The notes beneath the pieces were generated by a model that was not told the origin of the DNA, searched no databases, and worked only from the letters and a program-made list of their open reading frames with translations. Made by a program: the position numbers and the translations under genes. This document shows, piece after piece, positions 1 to 6,427 of a DNA stretch of 15,656 nt (its first letter is position 1; each line of letters begins with the position of its first letter). Source of the stretch: an uncultured Azohydromonas sp. Its GTDB lineage: Bacteria > Pseudomonadota > Gammaproteobacteria > Burkholderiales > Burkholderiaceae_C. The DNA lies in assembly GCF_937926365.1 (NCBI RefSeq), contig NZ_CALAOH010000237.1, positions 1 to 15,656 on the forward strand. The letters are read 5' to 3'.

Positions 1-1
1 G

Positions 2-1042
2 GCCGCCGCCGCCGCGGCGGCGCTGCTGCGCCGCAGCCGGCTGCCGCTGCTGGGCGGCCTGGCCACCGACGTGGCCGGCGCGCGCGCGCTGTACCGGCTG
101 GCCGAGCGCAGCGGCGCGGTCAGCGACCACCTGCACGGCGAAGCCCTCTTCACCGCCGCGCGCGCGCTGCAGGACCGCGGCGGCTACACCACCACGCTGG
201 CCGAGGTGCGCAACCGCGCCGACCTGCTGCTGTGCCTCACCCGGCCCGGCGACAACTTCCCCGAGTTCTTCCGCCGCTGCGGCATCGGCGACACCTCGCT
301 CGTGCCGCAGCGCCGCCTGGTGTACCTGGGCCTGGAGCCGGACGCCGCGCTGCAGGGCCTGCCCGGCGTGACGGTGGACACGCTGCCGCTGCAGGGAGGC
401 GACCTGTTCACCACCGTTTCGGTGCTGCAGGCGCTGTGCGCCAACCGCCCGGTGCCGGGCGCGGACCCGGCGCTGGCGGCGCTGTCCGAGGCGCTGATCG
501 CGGCGCACTACGTGACGCTGGTGTGGGAGCCCGCCCGGCTGCCCGCGCAGGGCGCGCTGGTGGCGGAATGCCTGCACCAGATCGTCAACGCGCTCAACCA
601 TGTCACCCGCGCCGCCTCGCTGCCGCTGGGCGGCAACGACGGCGCCGGCACGGTGCAGCAGGTGTTCACCTGGCTCAGCGGGCTGCCGCTGCGCACGCAG
701 GCCTCGCCGCTGGGGCTGGAGCACGACCCGCTGCGCTTCGAAGCGCGGCGGCTGCTGGCGCAGGGCGACGTGGACGCGCTGCTGTGGGTCAACGCCTTCC
801 ACCCCGAGCCGCTGCCCGAAGCGCGGCTGCCGCTGGTGCTGCTGGGCCATCCGGGCACGCCGCTGCCCGCCGGCGGCGAGGTGGTGTTCATCCCGGTGGC
901 CACGCCCGGCATCGGCCACGCGGGACACCTGTTCCGCACCGACGGCACGGTGCTGATGCCGCTGCGCGCGCTGCGTCCCGACGGGCTGCCCAGCGTGGCG
1001 GCCGCGGCGGCGGCGGTCAGCAACGCCTTCGAAACCGCATGA
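2..1042 (+). CDS. fhcB: Formyltransferase/hydrolase complex subunit B (partial, 5' end outside window)
   Basis: Subunit B of the cytoplasmic formyltransferase/hydrolase (Fhc) complex, which converts formyl-H4MPT to formate through a methylofuran carrier in H4MPT-linked formaldehyde oxidation. The frame is open from base 2, so the N-terminus lies upstream of the window; a GTG at 71 is internal, because the residues before it (RSRLPLLGGLATDVAGARA) are typical of the family. The family descends from the formylmethanofuran dehydrogenase B subunit of methanogens. From family knowledge, the bacterial version lacks the Mo/W-pterin and iron-sulfur centres and is thought to be structural; the visible part shows no iron-sulfur cysteine cluster. 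About 346 residues are visible, ending in an Ala-rich stretch. It is first in the visible order fhcB-A-D-C and is followed after 46 bp by fhcA. Identification rests on sequence feel plus strong context. Confidence 0.88.
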   Translation, partial: AAAAAAALLRRSRLPLLGGLATDVAGARALYRLAERSGAVSDHLHGEALFTAARALQDRGGYTTTLAEVRNRADLLLCLTRPGDNFPEFFRRCGIGDTSLVPQRRLVYLGLEPDAALQGLPGVTVDTLPLQGGDLFTTVSVLQALCANRPVPGADPALAALSEALIAAHYVTLVWEPARLPAQGALVAECLHQIVNALNHVTRAASLPLGGNDGAGTVQQVFTWLSGLPLRTQASPLGLEHDPLRFEARRLLAQGDVDALLWVNAFHPEPLPEARLPLVLLGHPGTPLPAGGEVVFIPVATPGIGHAGHLFRTDGTVLMPLRALRPDGLPSVAAAAAAVSNAFETA

Positions 1043-1088
1043 ACGCTGGTCAGGACAACAAGGCCGCGCATGGCGCGGAGGTGAACGC

Positions 1089-2780
1089 ATGACGGATTTC
1101 GTGCTGAGAAACGGCCATGTCATCGATCCGGCCTCGGGCCTGGACGCGGTGCAGGACCTGTACGTGCGCGACGGCCGCGTCGTGGCGCCGGACCGCGACC
1201 GCCCGCCGGCGCGGGAGTTCGACGTCGCGGGCTGCGTGGTGATGGCCGGTGGCATCGACCTGCACACGCACATCGGCGGCGGCAAGGTCAACCTCGCGCG
1301 CATGCTGCTGCCCGAGGACCACCGCCGCGGCCGGGACCCGGCGCCCAGGCCGGTCAACCCGCTGGAGCTGGACTCCTGCGGCACCTGCGCGCCCGGCACG
1401 CTCTCCACCGGCTACCGCTACGTCGAGATGGGCTACACGGCCGCCTTCGAGCCGGCCATGGTGCTGAGCAACGCGCGCCACGCGCACATGGAGATGGGCG
1501 ACGTGCCCATCCTCGACCACGGCGCCTACGTGATGCTGGGCAACGAGGAGCTGCTGCTGCAGATGCTGGCCGAGGGCCAGCCCTTCGAGCGCATCCGCGA
1601 CTACGTGGGCTGGGCCATCGACGCCTCCAAGGCCATGGGCGTGAAGGTGGTGAACCCGGGCGGCATCTCGGCCTTCAAGTTCAACCAGCGCCGCCTGGAC
1701 GTGGACGGCACGCACACGCACTGGGGCATCACGCCGCGGCAGGTGCTCGGGACGCTGGCGCGCGCCGTGCACGAGCTGGGGCTGGCGCATCCGCTGCACA
1801 TCCACGCCAGCAACCTCGGCGCGGCCGGCAACATCGCCTCCACGCTGGCCACCATCGACGCGCTGGAGGGCCTGCCCGGGCACCTCACGCACGTGCAGTT
1901 CCACAGCTACGGCACCGAGGGGCCGCACAAGTTCTCTTCGGCGGCGGCGCAGTTGGCGGAGGCGGTGAACGCCAACCCCAACGTCTCCATCGACGTAGGC
2001 CAGGTGATCTTCGGCCAGACCGTCACGGCCTCGGGCGACACCATGAGCCAGCTCGCCACCGCCGCGCTGGCGCACCCGCGCAAGTGGACCGGCGCCGACA
2101 TCGAGTGCGTTGGTGGCTGCGGCGTGGTGCCCTTCCGCTACCGCGAGCAGAGCTACGTCAACGCGCTGCAGTGGAGCATCGGGCTGGAGCTGTTCCTGTC
2201 GATCAAGGACCCGTGGCGCGTGGTGCTGACCACCGACCATCCCAACGGCGGTCCCTTCTCCAGCTACCCGCACCTGATCCGGCTGCTGATGGACAAGAGT
2301 TTTAGAGACGAGCAGCTCGCCAAGCTGCATCCGGAGGTGGCGGCGCAGTCGGCGCTCAAGGACATGGCGCGCGAGTACACGCTGCAGGAAATCGCCATCG
2401 TCACGCGCGCCGGGCCGGCGCGGCTGCTGGGCCTGCGCGACCGCGGGCGGCTGGCGGCGGGCGCGGCGGCGGATATCGCCGTGTACCGGCGCCAGCCCGA
2501 TGCGCAGGCCATGTTCACCACGCCGGAGCTGGTGTTCAAGGACGGGATGCTGGTGGCGCAGGCCGGGCGCATCACGGCCGTGCCCACGGGCGGCACGCAC
2601 TTCGTGGCGCCGGAATACGACCGCTCCATCACGAAGCTGCTGCGCGACTGGGCCCGGCGGCACGGCAGCATCCATCCGGACCACGCCGCCATCGGCCACG
2701 ACGAGCTGTGTGCCTGCTGCAACGGCGGGCGGCTGCTGCCGGCGGCGTGCTTTGCCGCTGCCGAGGAGGCCGGGGCATGA
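1089..2780 (+). CDS. fhcA: Formyltransferase/hydrolase complex subunit A (formylmethanofuran dehydrogenase A-like amidohydrolase)
   Basis: Amidohydrolase-fold subunit of the Fhc complex. By family knowledge it hydrolyses the formyl group from formyl-methylofuran to give formate. The protein has 563 residues. An HxH metal pair sits at H59/H61 (GGIDLHTHIGGG), further candidate metal or catalytic residues lie in LHIHASN (H238/H240) and HVQFHSYG (H268/H272), and the beta-8 aspartate is D383 in TTDHPNGGPF. A C-terminal DELCACCNGG motif (from residue 538) is also seen in the family. The ATG at 1089 has a strong ribosome site, GGAGGTGA at 1077-1084. The stop overlaps the fhcD start (ATGA, 2777-2780), implying translational coupling. 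A short run of codons rare in this background (AGT TTT AGA, 2298-2306) lies inside an otherwise uniformly G/C-ending gene. Confidence 0.93.
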   Translation: MTDFVLRNGHVIDPASGLDAVQDLYVRDGRVVAPDRDRPPAREFDVAGCVVMAGGIDLHTHIGGGKVNLARMLLPEDHRRGRDPAPRPVNPLELDSCGTCAPGTLSTGYRYVEMGYTAAFEPAMVLSNARHAHMEMGDVPILDHGAYVMLGNEELLLQMLAEGQPFERIRDYVGWAIDASKAMGVKVVNPGGISAFKFNQRRLDVDGTHTHWGITPRQVLGTLARAVHELGLAHPLHIHASNLGAAGNIASTLATIDALEGLPGHLTHVQFHSYGTEGPHKFSSAAAQLAEAVNANPNVSIDVGQVIFGQTVTASGDTMSQLATAALAHPRKWTGADIECVGGCGVVPFRYREQSYVNALQWSIGLELFLSIKDPWRVVLTTDHPNGGPFSSYPHLIRLLMDKSFRDEQLAKLHPEVAAQSALKDMAREYTLQEIAIVTRAGPARLLGLRDRGRLAAGAAADIAVYRRQPDAQAMFTTPELVFKDGMLVAQAGRITAVPTGGTHFVAPEYDRSITKLLRDWARRHGSIHPDHAAIGHDELCACCNGGRLLPAACFAAAEEAGA

Positions 2781-3697
2781 CGGCGGCTCTCGAAGTCAAC
2801 GGCGTGCTGGTGGACGACGAGTTCGCCGAGGCCTTCCCGATGAAAGGCACGCGGCTGGTGATCACCGCGCACAACGCCGACTGGGCGCGGCACGCGGCCG
2901 TCGCGGCCACGGGCTTCGCAACCTCCGTCATCGCCTGCGGCTGCGAAGCGGCCATCGAGCGCGAGCTGCCGGCCGAACAGACGCCCGACGGGCGGCCGGG
3001 CGTGTCGGTGCTGATCTTCTCGATGTCCGGCAAGGAGCTGGCCAAGCAGGTCGAGCGCCGCGTCGGCCAGTGCGTGCTCACCTGCCCCACCACGGCCATC
3101 TTTGCCGGGCTGGACGAGGGCGAGGCCATCGCGCTGGGCAAGAACCTGCGCTTCTTCGGCGACGGCTGGCAGGTGAGCAAGGTCATCGACGGCCGGCGCT
3201 ATTGGCGCGTGCCGGTGATGGACGGCGAGTTCGTTGCGCAGGAGACGACGGCGGTGATCAAGGGCGTGGGCGGCGGCAACCTGCTGCTGATCGCGCGCGA
3301 CGTGCCCTCGGCGCTGGGCGCGGCCGAGGCCGCGGTGGCGGCGATGCGGCAGGTGCCCAACGTCATCATGCCCTTCCCCGGCGGCGTGGTGCGCTCGGGT
3401 TCCAAGGTGGGCAGCAAGTACCCGGCGCTGTCGGCCTCCACCAACGACGCTTTCTGCCCTTCGCTGATGGGGCTGTCGCCGCGCAGCCAGTTGCAGCCGG
3501 GACAGGACTGCGTGATGGAAATCGTGATCGACGGCCTGTCCGAAGCCGACGTGGCCGCCGCCATGCGTGCCGGGCTGCAAGCCGCCACGGCGCGCGGCAC
3601 CGGCAGCGGGCTGCTGCGCATCTCGGCGGGCAACTACGGCGGCAAGCTGGGCCCGTTCCACTTCCACCTGCACAAGCTGCTGGAGACGGCTCAATGA
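2777..3697 (+). CDS. fhcD: Formylmethanofuran--tetrahydromethanopterin formyltransferase (Fhc subunit D)
   Basis: Ftr-family subunit that transfers the formyl group between H4MPT and the methylofuran bound to the Fhc complex in the cytoplasm. The protein is 306 residues, the usual length for Ftr/FhcD. Recognisable stretches include VDDEFAEAFPMKGTRLVITA near the N-terminus, GVGGGNLLLIARD in the middle, and PFPGGVVRSGSKVGSKYPAL followed by the C-terminal SAGNYGGKLGPFHFHLHKLL. The frame stays open further upstream, but the start at 2777 is chosen because it overlaps the fhcA stop in the classic ATGA arrangement and because family homology begins there. The stop in turn overlaps the fhcC start (3694-3697), so A, D and C are probably made in fixed proportion. 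Confidence 0.95.
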   Translation: MTAALEVNGVLVDDEFAEAFPMKGTRLVITAHNADWARHAAVAATGFATSVIACGCEAAIERELPAEQTPDGRPGVSVLIFSMSGKELAKQVERRVGQCVLTCPTTAIFAGLDEGEAIALGKNLRFFGDGWQVSKVIDGRRYWRVPVMDGEFVAQETTAVIKGVGGGNLLLIARDVPSALGAAEAAVAAMRQVPNVIMPFPGGVVRSGSKVGSKYPALSASTNDAFCPSLMGLSPRSQLQPGQDCVMEIVIDGLSEADVAAAMRAGLQAATARGTGSGLLRISAGNYGGKLGPFHFHLHKLLETAQ

Positions 3698-4506
3698 GCT
3701 GGACCCTCACCCTCAAGCAGCCGCCCGCCCTGCGCCTGGACCTGCGCGCCCTGCTGCCGCAGGCGCTGGCGGGCCGTTCCGTGGCGGCGGTGGAGACGCT
3801 GTCGCTGTGGCAGGGCCGGCAGTCGCTGCCGCTGGCGGAGTTCTTCAAGGTCGAGTGCGGCGACGGTCCCGAGGACCTGCTGGTGCTGGAGGGCGAGCTG
3901 GCGCGCTGCGACCGCATCGGCTGGCAGCTCGCGGCCGGGCGCATCGAGGTGCGCGGCAGCGTGGGCGACCTGGTGGGCACCGGCATGAGCGGCGGCGAGA
4001 TCCTGGTGGACGGGAATGCCGGGCTGCTGGCGGGCTGCGAGATGCAGGGCGGCCGGCTCACGGTGCTGGGCGACGTGGGCGACTTCGCCGCCGCGCCGCT
4101 ACCCGGGAACATGGAAGGCGTGCGCGGCGGCGTGCTGCTGGTGCACGGCCGCGCCGGCGCACGGCTGGCCGACCGCATGCGCCGCGGCCTGGTGCTGGTG
4201 CACGGCGACGCGGGCGATTTCGCTGCCTCGCGCCTGGTGGCGGGCACGGTGGCGGTGGGCGGCACGGCGGGCCTGCACCCGGGCTTCCACATGCGGCGCG
4301 GCACGCTGCTGTGCGCGGGCGGCGGCGTGGCGCCGACACCGAGCTTCGTGCCCACGCGGCACGAGGTGGGGGTGATCTGGCAACTGCTGGCGCGCTCGCT
4401 GGCGGGCTACGGCGGCGCCTTCGCCGGGCTGCCCGGGCGGCGCGTGCGGCGGCTGGCGGGCGACGTGGCGACCGGCGGGCGGGGCGAAATCCTGCTGCCG
4501 GACTGA
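3694..4506 (+). CDS. fhcC: Formyltransferase/hydrolase complex subunit C
   Basis: Subunit C of the Fhc complex, homologous to formylmethanofuran dehydrogenase subunit C and to the glutamate synthase C-terminal (GXGXG) domain. It is expected to be a right-handed beta-helix with a structural role. The protein is 270 residues. After an N-terminal segment (MSWTLTLKQPP), glycine-rich rungs recur roughly every 18-20 residues, for example GEILVDGNAGLLAGCEMQGG, GVLLVHGRAGARLADRMRRG, LVLVHGDAGDFAASRLVAG and VAVGGTAGLHPGFHMRRG. The start overlaps the fhcD stop by ATGA. An apparent much longer reading frame running upstream through fhcA and fhcD is only a GC-driven frame extension. The next gene, a fae homologue, starts 34 bp downstream. 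Confidence 0.92.
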   Translation: MSWTLTLKQPPALRLDLRALLPQALAGRSVAAVETLSLWQGRQSLPLAEFFKVECGDGPEDLLVLEGELARCDRIGWQLAAGRIEVRGSVGDLVGTGMSGGEILVDGNAGLLAGCEMQGGRLTVLGDVGDFAAAPLPGNMEGVRGGVLLVHGRAGARLADRMRRGLVLVHGDAGDFAASRLVAGTVAVGGTAGLHPGFHMRRGTLLCAGGGVAPTPSFVPTRHEVGVIWQLLARSLAGYGGAFAGLPGRRVRRLAGDVATGGRGEILLPD

Positions 4507-4540
4507 ATTCAGGAACAGTCAACAACGACAGGAACAGACC

Positions 4541-5074
4541 ATGAGCAAGAACTTCCTCTTCCACGCCGGCGAAGCCACGGTGCTGGCGGCCGAGGGCCAG
4601 TACACGGATGCGATGCCGGAGATCCTCATCGGCCGCACCGACGGCCCGGTGGGACAGGCCTTCGCCAACATGATGGCCCAGAGCAAGGGCCACACCGCCA
4701 TGTTCGCCATCCGCGCCTGCAACCAGCTCGTGCGCCCCGCAACCATGCTGGTGCCCAAGGTCACGCTCAAGGACATGGCCAACATCGAGCTCTTCGGCGG
4801 CGTGGTGCAGTCGGCCACGGCCGACGCGGTGGTGGACTGCCTCATCGAAGGCGTGATCCCCAAGGACCTCGCCAACGAGCTCTGCATCATCTCCCTGGTG
4901 TGGATCGACCCGCGCTGCGCCACGCACGCGCAGCTCGACAAGAAGGACATGTACCGCACCAACTACGAGGCCACCAAGCTGGCGATCCGGCGCGCGCTCA
5001 ACAACGAGCCCACGGTGCAGGAGCTGATCGCAAACCGCCACACCGTCAAGCACGACATGGACGACTGGAGCTGA
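4541..5074 (+). CDS. Divergent formaldehyde-activating enzyme (Fae) homologue
   Basis: Fae family, 177 residues. Canonical Fae condenses formaldehyde with H4MPT to methylene-H4MPT in the cytoplasm. Family features are clear: ILIGRTDGPVGQAFAN (28-43), the KVT of LVPKVTLKDMANIELFGG, a conserved Gln shortly after that FGG, EGVIPKDLANEL, and the C-terminal NYEATKLAIRRALNNEPTV. However, against the canonical enzyme as I remember it, the general-acid histidine (AHIDLIIG) is Met25 here (AMPEILIG) and the following Asp is Glu27, so activity on formaldehyde is doubtful. Fae2/Fae3-type paralogues are known in methylotrophs. Its place right behind fhcC supports a C1 role, perhaps binding or sensing methylene-H4MPT or formaldehyde. 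The ribosome site is AGGAA at 4530-4534; CAGGAACAG occurs twice (4510-4518 and 4529-4537), giving a duplicated Shine-Dalgarno-like word. The symbol is left empty because the paralogue class is uncertain. Confidence 0.88.
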   Translation: MSKNFLFHAGEATVLAAEGQYTDAMPEILIGRTDGPVGQAFANMMAQSKGHTAMFAIRACNQLVRPATMLVPKVTLKDMANIELFGGVVQSATADAVVDCLIEGVIPKDLANELCIISLVWIDPRCATHAQLDKKDMYRTNYEATKLAIRRALNNEPTVQELIANRHTVKHDMDDWS

Positions 5075-5100
5075 GTGCGGCACGCGCGCGACAGGGGCTC

Positions 5101-5205
5101 ATGCCCGGGCTGGGCAGCCCGCCGCGCGCGGCGCAAGACTGCGCGCTGCGGCGGCGGTTCACGGTGCGATTCCCGCTCCATGCCGCGGCGCGAGGAGGGA
5201 TCTGA
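5101..5205 (+). CDS. Possible 34-codon small ORF between fae homologue and dehydratase
   Basis: An ATG at 5101 opens a 34-codon frame (MPGLGSPPRAAQDCALRRR at its start) whose TGA at 5203-5205 overlaps the next gene's ATG as TGATG. An AGGGG at 5093-5097 lies only 3 nt before the ATG, so initiation would be weak. The sequence is Arg/Ala-rich and resembles what random GC-rich DNA encodes. If translated, it would couple ribosomes into the downstream gene. I recognise no family, and it may well be noise. Confidence 0.15.
   Translation: MPGLGSPPRAAQDCALRRRFTVRFPLHAAARGGI
5106..5144 (+). promoter_or_regulatory. Two adjacent hairpins in the fae-dehydratase gap
   Basis: Within the 130-bp gap, CGGGCT (5106-5111) pairs with AGCCCG (5116-5121) around a GGGC loop, and GCGCA (5131-5135) pairs with TGCGC (5140-5144) around AGAC. 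No T-tract follows, so this is not a standard terminator. It could be an mRNA processing or stabilising structure that separates expression of the two genes. Short stems are common by chance at this GC content. Confidence 0.2.
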
Positions 5206-5594
5206 TGACGAAATGGCGCAAGTCCACGGCCGACACGGTCTACAGCCCCGAGGAGATCGAGGCGCGGCTCAAGGAAGAGCTGCCTTCCTGGTACTACGAG
5301 GACGGCTGGATTCGCCGCAAGTACAAGACCAGCGGCTGGAAGTCCACGCTGATGGTGGTCAACACGGTGGGCCAGCTGGCCGAGGCCGCCTGGCACCACC
5401 CGGACCTCACGGTGTCCTATGCCTTCGTGATCGTGAAGCTCATGAACCATGCGGCCAAGGGCGTGACGGACAAGGACTTCGCCCTGGCGCACAAGATCGA
5501 GGAGGTGCTGATGTGGCAGCCGGGCAAGGACGAGGAGTCGCCGCTGGACGGCACGCCCGACGACCCGCGCTTCAAGCACCTCAAGTACGACTGA
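5205..5594 (+). CDS. 4a-hydroxytetrahydrobiopterin dehydratase-like protein (pterin carbinolamine dehydratase, PCD/DCoH family)
   Basis: PCD family, 129 residues, cytoplasmic. Classic members dehydrate 4a-hydroxy-tetrahydropterin after aromatic amino acid hydroxylation. The signature is present: AEAAWHHPDLTVSY with H64 and H65, then H82 in KLMNHAAKG and D91 in TDKDF, matching the three histidines and one aspartate of the active site; the usual TH pair is NH here. A charged C-terminal tail (KDEESPLDGTPDDPRFKH) extends past the usual fold. The ribosome site is GAGGAGGGA at 5192-5200. No hydroxylase gene is adjacent; instead it lies in a C1 operon, where PCD homologues are known in methylotrophs. 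I infer a role on H4MPT or its biosynthetic or damaged forms. A HAD gene follows after 4 bp. Confidence 0.88.
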   Translation: MTKWRKSTADTVYSPEEIEARLKEELPSWYYEDGWIRRKYKTSGWKSTLMVVNTVGQLAEAAWHHPDLTVSYAFVIVKLMNHAAKGVTDKDFALAHKIEEVLMWQPGKDEESPLDGTPDDPRFKHLKYD

Positions 5595-5598
5595 CGCC

Positions 5599-6279
5599 AT
5601 GGCACGTTCCACGCGCCTGGCGCTGTTCGATCTGGACTTCACGCTCATTCCCTTCGACAGCGGCCGCGAGTGGCTGCTGTTCCTGGTGGAGCGCGGGGTC
5701 CTGGATGCCGCCGCCGAGCGGCGTTACCTGGAGGCCTGTCGCAGCTACCTAAGCGGCCGCGCCGGGCTCGAAGCGCTGCACCGCGCGGTGGTGGCGCCGG
5801 TGAGCACCGTGGCCGAGGCGCAGCTCGCGCGTTGGGGCCGCGAGTTCGAGGAGCGCATGGCGCGTCGCGTGCCGCGCGGCACGCTGGCGCTGGTGGCGCG
5901 GCACCACGAGGCCGGCGACCGCTGCGCCATCGTCACCGCCACCACGCGGCTGGTGGCCGAACCCTTCGCGCGGCTGTTCGGCGTGCCGCACGTGCTGGCC
6001 ACCGAGCCGCGCCGCGAGGGCGGCTGGCTCACCGGCGACATCGAAGGGGTGCCCTGCCACCGCGAGCACAAGCTCACGCACGTGCGGCGCTGGCTGGCGG
6101 CCGAAGGGCTGGCGCTGCAGGACTTCGAGCGCAGCTGGTTCTACTCCGACGCCGCGGGCGACCTGCCGCTGCTGGAGGCCGTGACCGACCCGGTGGCGGT
6201 GCGCCCCGACGACCGCCTGCGCGCCGTGGCGCGCGAGCGCGGCTGGCCGGTGCTGGGGACGGCGGATGTGGCGTTCTGA
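5599..6279 (+). CDS. HAD-superfamily hydrolase, subfamily IB (SerB-like phosphatase)
   Basis: A 226-residue HAD phosphatase of the phosphoserine-phosphatase-like class IB. All four HAD motifs are visible: motif I FDLDFT (D11 nucleophile, D13), motif II IVTATT (T113), motif III lysine K158 in HREHKLTHV, and motif IV YSDAAGDLPLL (D184, D188). The insert between motifs I and II (about residues 20-90) is a helical C1 cap. The ATG at 5599 is only 4 bp after the preceding stop and has no clear ribosome site, so translation is probably coupled. The substrate is unknown. The operon context makes a phosphorylated intermediate of methanopterin or methylofuran biosynthesis a reasonable guess, but a housekeeping phosphatase is equally possible. 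It is the last gene before the palindromic repeat. Confidence 0.85.
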   Translation: MARSTRLALFDLDFTLIPFDSGREWLLFLVERGVLDAAAERRYLEACRSYLSGRAGLEALHRAVVAPVSTVAEAQLARWGREFEERMARRVPRGTLALVARHHEAGDRCAIVTATTRLVAEPFARLFGVPHVLATEPRREGGWLTGDIEGVPCHREHKLTHVRRWLAAEGLALQDFERSWFYSDAAGDLPLLEAVTDPVAVRPDDRLRAVARERGWPVLGTADVAF

Positions 6280-6309
6280 ATCGAGTCCGCAAGGGCCGGC
6301 CAAACAATC

Positions 6310-6393
6310 CCGTCACACCCGCGAAGGCGGGTGTCCACGCACGCCGGGCCGCACCGCGTGGCTCGTGGATGCCCGCCTGCGCGGGCGCGACGG
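6310..6393. repeat. REP-like palindromic element (two inverted hairpin arms)
   Basis: Two 30-bp arms, 6310-6339 and 6364-6393, are inverted copies matching at 25 of 30 positions across a 24-bp spacer. Each arm is itself a hairpin: ACACCCGC-GAAG-GCGGGTGT (6315-6334) and GCCCGC-CTGC-GCGGGC (6371-6386). The arm layout (CCGTC, hairpin, TCCACG) resembles the dispersed palindromic repeats (dRS3/REP type) found in intergenic DNA of many betaproteobacteria. It lies between the C1 operon and the quinoprotein cluster and may protect mRNA ends or weakly terminate; T-rich sequence (CTTTTC) follows at 6395 but is not adjacent to the stem. No second copy was seen in this window. Confidence 0.8.
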
Positions 6394-6427
6394 ACTTTTC
6401 TTCAAGGGCCGTGTCTTTGTGGCGGCC

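Noticed and set aside
7..22. Perfect 16-bp GC palindrome at the left edge.
   Set aside because: It arises from a run of alanine GCC/GCG codons in fhcB, so it is expected by composition.
2298..2308. GTTTTAGAG string resembling the start of a type II CRISPR repeat.
   Set aside because: It is a single occurrence inside the conserved fhcA coding sequence (residues KSFRDE); no repeats or spacers are present.
1050..2699. Very long open frame (549 codons) antisense to fhcA, and similar long minus-strand frames elsewhere (for example 2264-3694, 6074-8071, 12507-14552, 13585-15576).
   Set aside because: They mirror genuine coding genes with strong third-position GC, are rich in Arg/His/Ala/Gln low-complexity sequence and show no family resemblance; they are GC-driven shadows.
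2500..4506. Single 668-codon + strand frame that would fuse other sequence to fhcC.
   Set aside because: Only the part from 3694 matches a protein family. The upstream part is an Arg/Ala-rich out-of-frame reading of fhcA and fhcD.
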